The notes: generated from the letters alone by a model not told the origin. Shown: positions 1 through 5,750, counted from the stretch's first letter. The stretch: 12,055 bases of DNA from Erysipelotrichaceae bacterium (GCA_020026035.1 JAHHRC010000038.1:1-12055), one strand, 5' to 3'. Made by a program: numbers and translations.

Positions 1-39
1 AAGTAAGTGTTTCAATGGTGGATAACTTGTTGAATGCAT

Positions 40-72
40 TTGACGTGTTTCTTGATTGAAATCAAGTATAAT
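40..72 (+). promoter_or_regulatory. Promoter with spacer-embedded dyad, upstream of the Cys-tailed protein
   Basis: A perfect TATAAT -10 box lies at 67-72. The best -35 match, TTGACG at 40-45, is 21 bp away, too long for an ordinary sigma-A promoter. A perfect inverted repeat, CTTGATT-GA-AATCAAG (51-66), fills the spacer and touches the -10 box. A dyad inside an over-long spacer is the layout of MerR-type activated promoters, but no regulator gene is visible here, so the site may equally be a repressor operator with another -35 in use. The -10 box and the dyad are seen directly; their function is inferred. Confidence 0.55.
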
Positions 73-96
73 GAAGCAGTACATGGAGGAATTTTT

Positions 97-543
97 ATGG
101 AAAATAATAAGCAGATGGCGTTAGTGGATGCGGTGAAGGCTTTGTATGATATGAATCGTGAATTGTTTGTGATGTATACACAACCAGTGAGTGATTTAGG
201 ACAAGGGGAAGAACGTTTGGATGAGTTGAACCAGATGTTGGCACGTATTCAATGGTCGATTTTTGCCCAGGAGTTTGTTGAGCTTGGGAATTTGGATCAA
301 CAGTTAGAGGATGTGAAGGCATTCTATAATGAGTTTGCCAAAGAGTTGATGGAAGAAGATGGTGTAGATCTTCAGTTTGATACGGTAGAAGACACGGTTT
401 GGTGTATCAATCTTGCGATTCTAACTGCGGCAGAAGAAATTGGGAAAGTTCGCTTTATTTATGGGGCGATTCAATCTTCTCAGCAGGAACAATCTTGTTC
501 GTGTCATGGTGGCTGCGGTGGCGGCTGCGGTTGTGGCGCTTAA
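97..543 (+). CDS. Helical protein with C-terminal Cys/Gly-rich tail, possibly YlbF-like
   Basis: This 148-residue soluble protein has no signal peptide or membrane segment. I chose the ATG at 97 because GGAGGA lies 6 bases upstream; an in-frame start at 34 has no RBS and precedes the promoter. Residues 5-125 look mostly alpha-helical and acidic, with Trp53 and Trp102. The last 15 residues (134-148) form a tail with five Cys (134, 136, 140, 144, 146) and His137 among glycines. B. subtilis YlbF has nearly the same length (149) and also ends in a Cys/Gly-rich segment; with YmcA and YaaT it forms an iron-sulphur complex acting in competence, sporulation, biofilm formation and RNase Y-dependent RNA processing. 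I could not match the helical part convincingly, so this family link rests on length and tail. The tail could instead bind zinc or another metal. The gene is a single-gene unit with its own promoter and terminator. Confidence 0.85.
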   Translation: MENNKQMALVDAVKALYDMNRELFVMYTQPVSDLGQGEERLDELNQMLARIQWSIFAQEFVELGNLDQQLEDVKAFYNEFAKELMEEDGVDLQFDTVEDTVWCINLAILTAAEEIGKVRFIYGAIQSSQQEQSCSCHGGCGGGCGCGA

Positions 544-554
544 AGAGTTATTTG

Positions 555-589
555 ACCACTTGAAAGTACTGGTTTCGAGTGGTTTTTTT
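555..589 (+). terminator. Intrinsic terminator of the Cys-tailed protein gene
   Basis: An 11-bp stem pairs 555-565 with 573-583, with one G-U pair and a 7-base loop (566-572). It runs into a seven-T tract (583-589). It sits 11 bases after the stop codon and isolates the gene from rpmE. Confidence 0.9.
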
Positions 590-604
590 GCGCTTAAAAT
601 TGTT

Positions 605-644
605 TGTTTACTGTCTTGTAAACAGGTATTAGCTATGGTAGAAT
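605..644 (+). promoter_or_regulatory. rpmE promoter with dyad operator over the -35 box
   Basis: TTGTAA at 616-621 and TAGAAT at 639-644 are separated by exactly 17 bp, and TG at 636-637 makes an extended -10 (TATGG just before the hexamer). A perfect dyad, TGTTTAC (605-611) and GTAAACA (618-624) with a 6-bp gap, covers the -35 box, so a bound protein should block RNA polymerase. It does not match the Zur, PerR or CcpA consensus as I know them. The sequence elements are seen; repression is inferred. Confidence 0.75.
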
Positions 645-657
645 ACGAATGCACTTT

Positions 658-682
658 CTTTAAGCCCACTGGAGGCTTAAGG
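658..682 (+). ncRNA. Leader hairpin of rpmE (candidate L31 autoregulatory leader)
   Basis: With the -10 at 639-644, transcription should begin near 651, leaving a leader of about 52 nt. Most of it is one hairpin: CTTTAAGCC (658-666) pairs with GGCTTAAGG (674-682) as a 9-bp stem with one G-U, around a 7-nt loop CACTGGA (667-673). A Shine-Dalgarno-like GGAGG (671-675) is buried in it, 27 bases from the start codon, and the working RBS (GAAGGGAG, 685-692) follows directly. L31 leader RNAs, including a Firmicutes class, have been described as ribosomal-protein autoregulatory elements. I cannot check the fit to that consensus, so identity is tentative. Confidence 0.5.
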
Positions 683-702
683 CAGAAGGGAGATTATAGG
701 AC

Positions 703-906
703 ATGAAGAATAACATTCATCCAAAGTACTTTAAGACTAAGGTTGTTTGCACATCTTGCGGTTCAGAATTCGAAACAGGTTCAACAATTGAAGAAATCAA
801 GGTTGATACTTGCTCAAATTGTCATCCATTCTATACTGGACGTCAAAGATTCGCAGCTGCAGCTGGTCGTGTAGAACGCTTTAATCAAAAGTATGGCATG
901 AAATAA
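703..906 (+). CDS. rpmE: Large ribosomal subunit protein bL31, zinc-binding (C+) type
   Basis: This 67-residue protein has the normal length for L31, a small protein on the 50S subunit that bridges to the 30S head. It carries the full family pattern: IHP at 5-7, a first Cys pair C16-x-x-C19, a second C37-x-x-C40, the block HPFYTGRQ (41-48), and the C-terminal RVERFNQKYG. The four cysteines mark the zinc-containing form; zinc-free paralogues lack them and are often induced when zinc is scarce. The start is ATG 703 with GAAGGGAG ending 10 bases upstream. The gene is a single-gene unit with its own operator, leader hairpin and terminator. In B. subtilis rpmE sits beside tdk; here rpoD lies between them. 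Confidence 0.98.
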   Translation: MKNNIHPKYFKTKVVCTSCGSEFETGSTIEEIKVDTCSNCHPFYTGRQRFAAAAGRVERFNQKYGMK

Positions 907-920
907 GCCAACTGAAAGAT

Positions 921-950
921 GAAGTCTGCCATTTGGCAGGCTTTTCTTTT
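921..950 (+). terminator. Intrinsic terminator of rpmE
   Basis: An 8-bp stem pairs AGTCTGCC (923-930) with GGCAGGCT (935-942), with one G-U pair and an ATTT loop. TTTCTTTT (943-950) follows. It ends just where the rpoD promoter begins. Confidence 0.9.
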
Positions 951-978
951 GGTGTAAACCCGATTGTCATGGTAAAAT
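949..978 (+). promoter_or_regulatory. rpoD operon promoter (extended -10)
   Basis: TAAAAT at 973-978 is preceded by TG at 970-971, giving an extended -10. TTGGTG at 949-954 is a weak -35 with an 18-bp spacer. Transcription would start near 985, about 36 nt before the rpoD ATG. It probably serves rpoD, tdk, prfA and prmC, since no terminator is seen among them. Confidence 0.65.
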
Positions 979-1020
979 TGCTTTATAGCAGTAGAAAAAT
1001 GATGATTGAAAGGGGTTTGT

Positions 1021-2136
1021 ATGAAAAGGACAAATTTGCCGAGTGAAACTTCAGTTCATGATCTTCAACAACTGCAAAAAACATTGCTTGCAATGCAGAA
1101 AAACGACGAAGAAATCACCCAGAAAGTGATTCTTGATCTTGTAAGCAATGCGCATCTTGATGATGATGACATTGAAGGATTGTTTGATTGGTGTGAAGAA
1201 GTGGGTATCTTAGAGTCTGAAGTAGACGAGGACGAGTATGAAGAGTCTAGTTCAGATAGTACGCCGGAGCCTTATGAAGATAAGGAGGACACGCGTCCAA
1301 AGACGAGTGATTCGGTGAAGATTTACTTACAAGAGATTGGCCGTATTCCGCTTTTAAAGGCGAATGAAGAGCGCGAGATTGCGATTCGGATTACGCAGGG
1401 GGACAAGGAAGCGAAGGATTTATTGATTTCGAGTAACTTGCGTCTTGTGGTGAGTATTGCCAAGGATTATACAAATCGTGGTTTGTCGTTTCAAGATTTG
1501 ATTCAAGAGGGAAACCTTGGTTTAATGCGGGCTGTTGAAAAGTTCGATGTAACGAAGGGATTCCGGTTTTCGACGTATGCGACATGGTGGATTCGTCAGG
1601 CAATGGTGCGGGCGATTGCTGACCAAAGTCGTGATATTCGCATTCCGGTTCATATGAATGAGCAGATTTCGATTGTGAAGAAGACACGTCGTCGTTTGAC
1701 CCAGGAATTGGGTCGGGAACCTACGCATGAGGAGATTGCTGATCAGATTGAGGGCATGAATGCGGCAAAGGTGCAATATGTTGACCAGATTGCCTTGCAC
1801 CCAGTGAGTCTTGAAACACCGGCTGGGGATGAGGATAGTTCAACGTTGAGTGACTTTATTCAAGATCCAAAGATGAAAGACCCGAAGGTGGCGGCGAATG
1901 AGACGATTCTCAAAGATGAGATGAATCAGATTTTAGCGACGTTAACACCGCGGGAAGAAAAGATTTTACGGATGCGTTTTGGCTTAGATAATGGGAAGAC
2001 GTATACGTTAGAAGAGGTTGGTAAGGAGTGCAATGTGACACGGGAACGGATTCGGCAGATTGAGTCGAAGGCGTTGCGGAAGTTGCGGCACAACTATGCT
2101 AACAAGAAAGATTTCCAGGTTTGGAAAGAAGAGTAA
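1021..2136 (+). CDS. rpoD: Primary RNA polymerase sigma factor (RpoD/SigA)
   Basis: This 371-residue protein directs core RNA polymerase to housekeeping promoters. I chose ATG 1021, with AAAGGGG five bases upstream; a TTG at 1006 overlaps that RBS. Residues 10-70 resemble region 1.1, followed by a very acidic linker (about 70-96), region 1.2 (about 100-125, SVKIYLQEIGRIPLL), region 2 (about 143-212, with FRFSTYATWWIRQ), region 3 (213-290) and region 4 with the helix-turn-helix and VTRERIRQIE. A region 1.1 and full length indicate the group 1 (essential) sigma. Odd points: Val196 stands where E. coli sigma70 has Thr440, which reads the -12 base, and SRDIRIP replaces the near-universal ARTIRIP. 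The extended -10 readers, equivalent to His455 and Glu458, are kept (His211, Glu214). dnaG, often directly upstream of rpoD in Bacillota, is absent. CGG arginine codons are unusually frequent compared with prfA. Confidence 0.97.
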   Translation: MKRTNLPSETSVHDLQQLQKTLLAMQKNDEEITQKVILDLVSNAHLDDDDIEGLFDWCEEVGILESEVDEDEYEESSSDSTPEPYEDKEDTRPKTSDSVKIYLQEIGRIPLLKANEEREIAIRITQGDKEAKDLLISSNLRLVVSIAKDYTNRGLSFQDLIQEGNLGLMRAVEKFDVTKGFRFSTYATWWIRQAMVRAIADQSRDIRIPVHMNEQISIVKKTRRRLTQELGREPTHEEIADQIEGMNAAKVQYVDQIALHPVSLETPAGDEDSSTLSDFIQDPKMKDPKVAANETILKDEMNQILATLTPREEKILRMRFGLDNGKTYTLEEVGKECNVTRERIRQIESKALRKLRHNYANKKDFQVWKEE

Positions 2137-2156
2137 CGATAAAGGGGTATAGTTTC

Positions 2157-2816
2157 ATGAGTGAAATGTATAAACAGTATCGTAAAGGTTGGCTTGAAGT
2201 GATTTCGGGTTGTATGTTTGCGGGTAAGACTGAGGAATTGATTCGTCGGATAAAGGTATTAGAATTTGCACATCAAAATGTGTTAGTATTTAAACCGCGA
2301 ATCGATAATCGGTATAGTGATACCAAGGTAGCGAGTCATGCGGGTTCGATGGTGGATTCGATTATTATTGATTCGGCCATTGAGATTATGCAGTACGTTG
2401 ATCCACTTGTGGATGTTGTGGCGATTGATGAGGTGCAGTTCTTTGACGATGAGGTCATTGAGGTGTGTCATTTCTTAGCTTGCAATGGGATTCGTGTAAT
2501 GGTCGCTGGTTTGGATATGGACTTCCGTGGTGAACCATTTGGGGTGATGCCACGCTTACTTACGGAGGCGGAGTTTGTAACGAAGTTGACGGCTGTTTGT
2601 GTGAAATGTGGGGCACCGGCTACGCGTACACAGCGTATTGTGAATGAGAAGCCGGCGAGTTGGAATGATCCTCTGATTGTTGTTGGGGCGAAGGAAAACT
2701 ACGAGGCAAGGTGTCGCCATTGTCATGAGATTTTAGATAAACCGACTTGTTTAGAGCCGCATTTGGTGGGCTTTAAAGAGAAGAAGACGGTGATTGATAT
2801 AGAAAGAAACGATTGA
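2157..2816 (+). CDS. tdk: Thymidine kinase, type II (TK1-like)
   Basis: This enzyme phosphorylates thymidine to dTMP with ATP in the pyrimidine salvage pathway, in the cytoplasm. The protein has 219 residues. It shows the P-loop G18-CMFAGK-T25, the Walker B/catalytic segment AIDEVQFF with Asp91-Glu92 (Glu as general base), GLDMDFRGEPF, and the zinc lasso with C148-x-x-C151 and C186-x-x-C189. The segment after Tyr182, EARCRHCHE, belongs to the thymidine-binding loop. Start ATG 2157 has AAAGGGG nine bases upstream; an in-frame extension to 2121 overlaps rpoD and lacks an RBS, and ATG 2166 is too far from the RBS. It follows rpoD by 20 bases. The tdk-prfA-prmC order matches that in B. subtilis. 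All catalytic and zinc residues I looked for are present. Confidence 0.97.
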   Translation: MSEMYKQYRKGWLEVISGCMFAGKTEELIRRIKVLEFAHQNVLVFKPRIDNRYSDTKVASHAGSMVDSIIIDSAIEIMQYVDPLVDVVAIDEVQFFDDEVIEVCHFLACNGIRVMVAGLDMDFRGEPFGVMPRLLTEAEFVTKLTAVCVKCGAPATRTQRIVNEKPASWNDPLIVVGAKENYEARCRHCHEILDKPTCLEPHLVGFKEKKTVIDIERND

Positions 2817-2824
2817 GGTATTAA

Positions 2825-3901
2825 ATGGACGCAGTTAGAAGAAAATTACAGGAAATTGAGGATCAATATAACGAGATTACGAATCAGTTGATGAGTGAGG
2901 AAATTGTTAAGAATCCAAGAGAACTTACACGTCTTAGTAAGCAACAGGCACATATGACTGGGGCTTATGATGCGTATCAGGAGTTGAAGGCGCTTGATTC
3001 AAGAATTGAGCAGGCGAATGAACTTCTTGGTGAAGATGATGAAGAAATGAAGGAAATGGCTGAGCTTGAATTAGAAGAGTGTAATCCATATATGGAAGAG
3101 CTTATGAAGCGTATTCAAAGGCTATTGATTCCAAAGGATGAGGATGATGATCACAATGTCATCATGGAAATCCGTGGTGGTGCTGGTGGCGATGAAGGAA
3201 ATATCTTCGCTGGTGATTTGTATCGTATGTATGCAAAGTATGCCGAAAGCATGAATTGGAAGGTTGAAGTCATTGAAGCAAGTGATTCGGAAGCAGGTGG
3301 ATTTAGCCAGATTATTTTCTCCATTAAGGGAAAAGATGTGTATGGGCATTTGAAGTTTGAATCTGGTGCACACCGTGTACAACGTGTTCCAAAGACGGAA
3401 ACACAGGGTCGTGTACATACTTCTACTGCGACTGTATTGTGTTCCCCAGAAGCGGAAGATTGTGATATTGAGATTGATCCAAAGGATCTAACAATCGAAA
3501 CACACCGTGCTTCTGGTGCTGGTGGGCAGCACGTCAATAAGACGGACTCTGCGGTTCGTATTGTGCATTTGCCTACAGGGATTACGGTTAACTGTCAAGA
3601 AGGGCGTAGCCAGCTTGAAAACCGTGAAACAGCATTGCGTATGATTAAGACACGTGTTTACGAAGAACTAAAGAGAAGACGTGAAGAAGAAGAAGGTAAG
3701 ATTCGTCGTGCGAAGCTTGGTACGGGGGATCGTTCGGAAAAGATTCGTACGTACAACTATCCACAAAACCGTGTGACGGACCATCGTATTGGTTTAACAA
3801 TTAATCAGTTGGATCGTATTGTGGAAGGTAAGATGGAAGATGTCATCAATGGTTTGATTGAAGCGGATGAAAAAGAAAAGTTAGAGGGTCTAAAACTGTG
3901 A
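2825..3901 (+). CDS. prfA: Peptide chain release factor 1 (RF1)
   Basis: RF1 reads UAA and UAG in the ribosomal A site and triggers peptide release. The protein has 358 residues, typical for the family. The GGQ motif is at 233-235 within SGAGGQHVNKTDSAVR, and Gln235 is the residue methylated by PrmC, encoded by the next gene. The stop-codon-reading tripeptide P-x-T is P189-K190-T191; many bacteria have PAT or PET, so Lys in the middle is less common but keeps the RF1 rather than RF2 (SPF) signature. The C-terminal GTGDRSEKIRTYNYPQNRVT is a family hallmark. Start ATG 2825; its RBS GAGGT (2815-2819) overlaps the tdk stop codon, so translation is likely coupled. The stop TGA (3899-3901) overlaps the prmC GTG. 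All four RF1 domains appear intact. Confidence 0.98.
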   Translation: MDAVRRKLQEIEDQYNEITNQLMSEEIVKNPRELTRLSKQQAHMTGAYDAYQELKALDSRIEQANELLGEDDEEMKEMAELELEECNPYMEELMKRIQRLLIPKDEDDDHNVIMEIRGGAGGDEGNIFAGDLYRMYAKYAESMNWKVEVIEASDSEAGGFSQIIFSIKGKDVYGHLKFESGAHRVQRVPKTETQGRVHTSTATVLCSPEAEDCDIEIDPKDLTIETHRASGAGGQHVNKTDSAVRIVHLPTGITVNCQEGRSQLENRETALRMIKTRVYEELKRRREEEEGKIRRAKLGTGDRSEKIRTYNYPQNRVTDHRIGLTINQLDRIVEGKMEDVINGLIEADEKEKLEGLKL

Positions 3902-4767
3902 CGACATTTGCAAAAGCGGTAAGAGAATATGAGAAGCTTTGTGAGCAACACGATGTTCCTCAAGAAACAGTGTTAGCCTATCTTGTTGAGCTTTCTCAAT
4001 TAGAACGCTATAACTTATATATGCATTATGATGATGAAATGCCAAAAGACATGGAAGAGTTGTTTGATGCGGGTATGAAGCGTATTTTAAATCAAGAACC
4101 AATGGGGCATGTGCTTGGGTATTCTTGGTTTTATGGCTATAAGATGATTGTCAATGAAGATGTGTTGATTCCGCGTGTTGAAACAGAAGAGTTGTGTGCT
4201 CAGGTGTTGATGCGTATGGATCATTACTTTAAGGATTTAGATGTCATTCATACTGCCGATATTGGAACTGGTTCTGGAGCGATTGCGATTACGGTTGCAA
4301 AGGAAGAAGACAAGGTTGATATGATTGCGACGGATATTTCTGTTGATGCATTAAAGACAGCGAAGGAAAATGCGTTGAACAATGAGGCGAAGATTTCCTT
4401 TATGGCTGGTGATATGGTGAAGCCTTTGATTGAACAGGGTGTGAAGTTGGATGTGTTGATTTCCAATCCACCATATATTCCGCAAGAAGAAGAGATGGAA
4501 ACGTCGGTTGTGGATTTTGAACCGCATGTCGCATTGTTTGGTGGAAATGATGGTTTGTTCTTCTATCGTTCAATCTTTGAAGATTGTTCAAAGGTGTTGA
4601 AGGACAAGGCGTTTATGGCCTTTGAAATGGGCTGGGACCAAAGAGAGCGGATGAGTGCGTTGGTGGAAGAATATCTTCCAAATGATACCTACGAGTTTGT
4701 TCAGGATATTAACGGCAAAGATCGGATGTTGTTTGTCTATCATAATCTTGAAAAGTGGGAGAAGTAA
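3898..4767 (+). CDS. prmC: Release factor glutamine methyltransferase
   Basis: PrmC transfers a methyl group from S-adenosylmethionine to the GGQ glutamine of RF1 and RF2, raising termination efficiency. The 289-residue protein has an N-terminal helical domain (about 1-100, with MGHVLGY near residue 71) that grips the release factor, then a Rossmann-fold methyltransferase domain with the AdoMet loop IGTGSG (122-127) and the catalytic N190-P-P-Y193, followed by IPQEE and EPHVALFGG. These are the classic HemK/PrmC features. It starts with GTG 3898, overlapping the prfA TGA by three bases (GTGA), with an AGAGGG RBS (3883-3888) inside prfA. This gives strong translational coupling of the enzyme to its substrate. 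It is the last gene of the rpoD operon; a terminator follows seven bases after its stop. Confidence 0.97.
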   Translation: MTTFAKAVREYEKLCEQHDVPQETVLAYLVELSQLERYNLYMHYDDEMPKDMEELFDAGMKRILNQEPMGHVLGYSWFYGYKMIVNEDVLIPRVETEELCAQVLMRMDHYFKDLDVIHTADIGTGSGAIAITVAKEEDKVDMIATDISVDALKTAKENALNNEAKISFMAGDMVKPLIEQGVKLDVLISNPPYIPQEEEMETSVVDFEPHVALFGGNDGLFFYRSIFEDCSKVLKDKAFMAFEMGWDQRERMSALVEEYLPNDTYEFVQDINGKDRMLFVYHNLEKWEK

Positions 4768-4773
4768 TATGAG

Positions 4774-4802
4774 AAATCGATTCCTTAGGGGGTCGGTTTT
4801 TT
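4774..4802 (+). terminator. Intrinsic terminator of the rpoD-tdk-prfA-prmC operon
   Basis: An 11-bp stem pairs 4774-4784 with 4789-4799, with three G-U pairs and a TTAG loop. It ends in a run of six T (4797-4802). It starts seven bases after the prmC stop. Confidence 0.85.
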
Positions 4803-4821
4803 GTTAAGTGAAGGCAAAGTA

Positions 4822-4864
4822 TTGGTGTATGAGCCTTTTCTAGGCTAGAATTCTAGTGTACAAT
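4822..4864 (+). promoter_or_regulatory. Sortase promoter region with CTAG-rich palindrome
   Basis: TTGGTG (4822-4827) and TAGAAT (4846-4851) are 18 bp apart; the same weak -35 hexamer occurs before rpoD. A second candidate -10, TACAAT, lies at 4859-4864. A perfect 12-bp palindrome CTAGAATTCTAG (4845-4856) overlaps the first -10, and another CTAG lies at 4840-4843. The palindrome is well placed to act as an operator; this is inferred from position only. Confidence 0.5.
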
Positions 4865-4889
4865 GAAAGGCATTAGGAAGGTGTTTTGT

Positions 4890-5744
4890 ATGCGTATGGA
4901 AAATGAATTTGAAGAAACAACGATGATTCACGTTCAAGAAGATGGTCCTCAACCGGAAATGAAGCCGAAGGCACCGAAGAAAAAGAAAAAGAAGAAGCTT
5001 ACAAAAGCTGGAAGAATCTTATTCCAAGTGATTCTTGTGATTGCTTTAGGGGTTGCTTGTTATTCGGGATATCATATTTATTCTGGTTTGAAACAATATA
5101 ACCAAGGCGATGAGGCGTATGGGGAACTTGCAAAGACGATGTTAGTGACGGATGCGAGTGATGATGCGACTTCGTATGATTCAAAGCTTGCGGAGTTAGA
5201 GAAGCTAAGAGAGCAGAATTCGGACTTTGTGGCTTGGTTGCGTTTGGATGATTCGTTGATTAATTATCCGGTTGTTCGTGGTAGTGACAATGAGTTCTAT
5301 TTGCGTCATTTGTTTACAAAGGAATATAACTTTGTTGGTTGTGTGTTTATTGATTATCGCAATGCGAAGGATTTCTCAGATACGAATACGGCGTTCTATT
5401 CACATCATATGTACAATGGAACGATGTTCTGTGATCTTGTGAAGTACAACGATCAAGCATTCTATGAAACGCATAAGGAATGGACATTAGATACGTTTAA
5501 TGGGCCATATAAGATTGAACCATTTGCTGGTATTTATACGACTGGAGATGCGGATATCTTGCACTTTAACTTTGAAAGTGATGAGGCGTTTATGGAATAT
5601 GTTCGTCCATTCTATGAACAGTCGACGTTTAAGAGTGATATTAAGATTCAACCTGGGGATCAGATGGTTATGTTTGTAACATGTGATAACTATGTAAAAG
5701 ATGGACGGTATGTGTTGTTTAGCAAATTGACACCAATTGAATAA
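4890..5744 (+). CDS. srtB: Class B sortase, membrane-anchored transpeptidase
   Basis: Sortases cut surface proteins at a C-terminal sorting signal and join them to the cell wall or to pilin subunits, outside the membrane. The 284-residue protein has an N-terminal cytosolic tail with seven consecutive lysines (30-36), one membrane segment (about 43-63), then an extracellular catalytic domain. Visible catalytic residues are His172 in FYSHHMYNGTMF, Cys265 in FVTCDN, and Arg273 in DGRYVLFSKL, the class B His-Cys-Arg set; the NYPVVRGSDNEFYL block also fits this class. Start ATG 4890 has GGAAGG eight bases upstream; ATG 4863 sits at the promoter and lacks an RBS, and ATG 4896 is an alternative. It is a stand-alone gene with its own promoter and terminator. 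Its likely client, the large surface protein at 8052, is three genes away; this pairing is inferred, since class B enzymes serve haem uptake, general anchoring or pilus assembly in different species. Confidence 0.93.
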   Translation: MRMENEFEETTMIHVQEDGPQPEMKPKAPKKKKKKKLTKAGRILFQVILVIALGVACYSGYHIYSGLKQYNQGDEAYGELAKTMLVTDASDDATSYDSKLAELEKLREQNSDFVAWLRLDDSLINYPVVRGSDNEFYLRHLFTKEYNFVGCVFIDYRNAKDFSDTNTAFYSHHMYNGTMFCDLVKYNDQAFYETHKEWTLDTFNGPYKIEPFAGIYTTGDADILHFNFESDEAFMEYVRPFYEQSTFKSDIKIQPGDQMVMFVTCDNYVKDGRYVLFSKLTPIE

Positions 5745-5750
5745 GTTTGA

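Noticed and set aside
34..96. N-terminal extension of the Cys-tailed protein to position 34
   Set aside because: It would place the start codon upstream of the -10 box and through the dyad, with no RBS; ATG 97 has GGAGGA at the right distance.
601..630. The TGTTTAC/GTAAACA dyad as a second terminator
   Set aside because: No T tract follows, and a complete terminator already ends at 589; the dyad overlaps the rpmE -35 box.
440..706. Overlapping + strand frame across the end of the Cys-tailed gene into rpmE
   Set aside because: It runs through a terminator, a promoter and a leader hairpin, has no RBS, and its sequence reflects out-of-frame reading of the Gly/Cys codons.
1006..1020. TTG start giving five extra residues on RpoD
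   Set aside because: The TTG overlaps the AAAGGGG ribosome binding site that serves ATG 1021.
2121..2156. Extension of thymidine kinase into the end of rpoD
   Set aside because: No RBS precedes it, and AAAGGGG at 2141-2147 clearly serves ATG 2157.
3122..3537. Two overlapping minus-strand frames inside prfA
   Set aside because: They are antisense shadows of conserved RF1 codons with no start signals and low-complexity content.
4976..4997. Lysine codon run in the sortase gene as a programmed frameshift site
   Set aside because: The A runs are interrupted by G every few bases, and the downstream frame continues intact with all catalytic residues.
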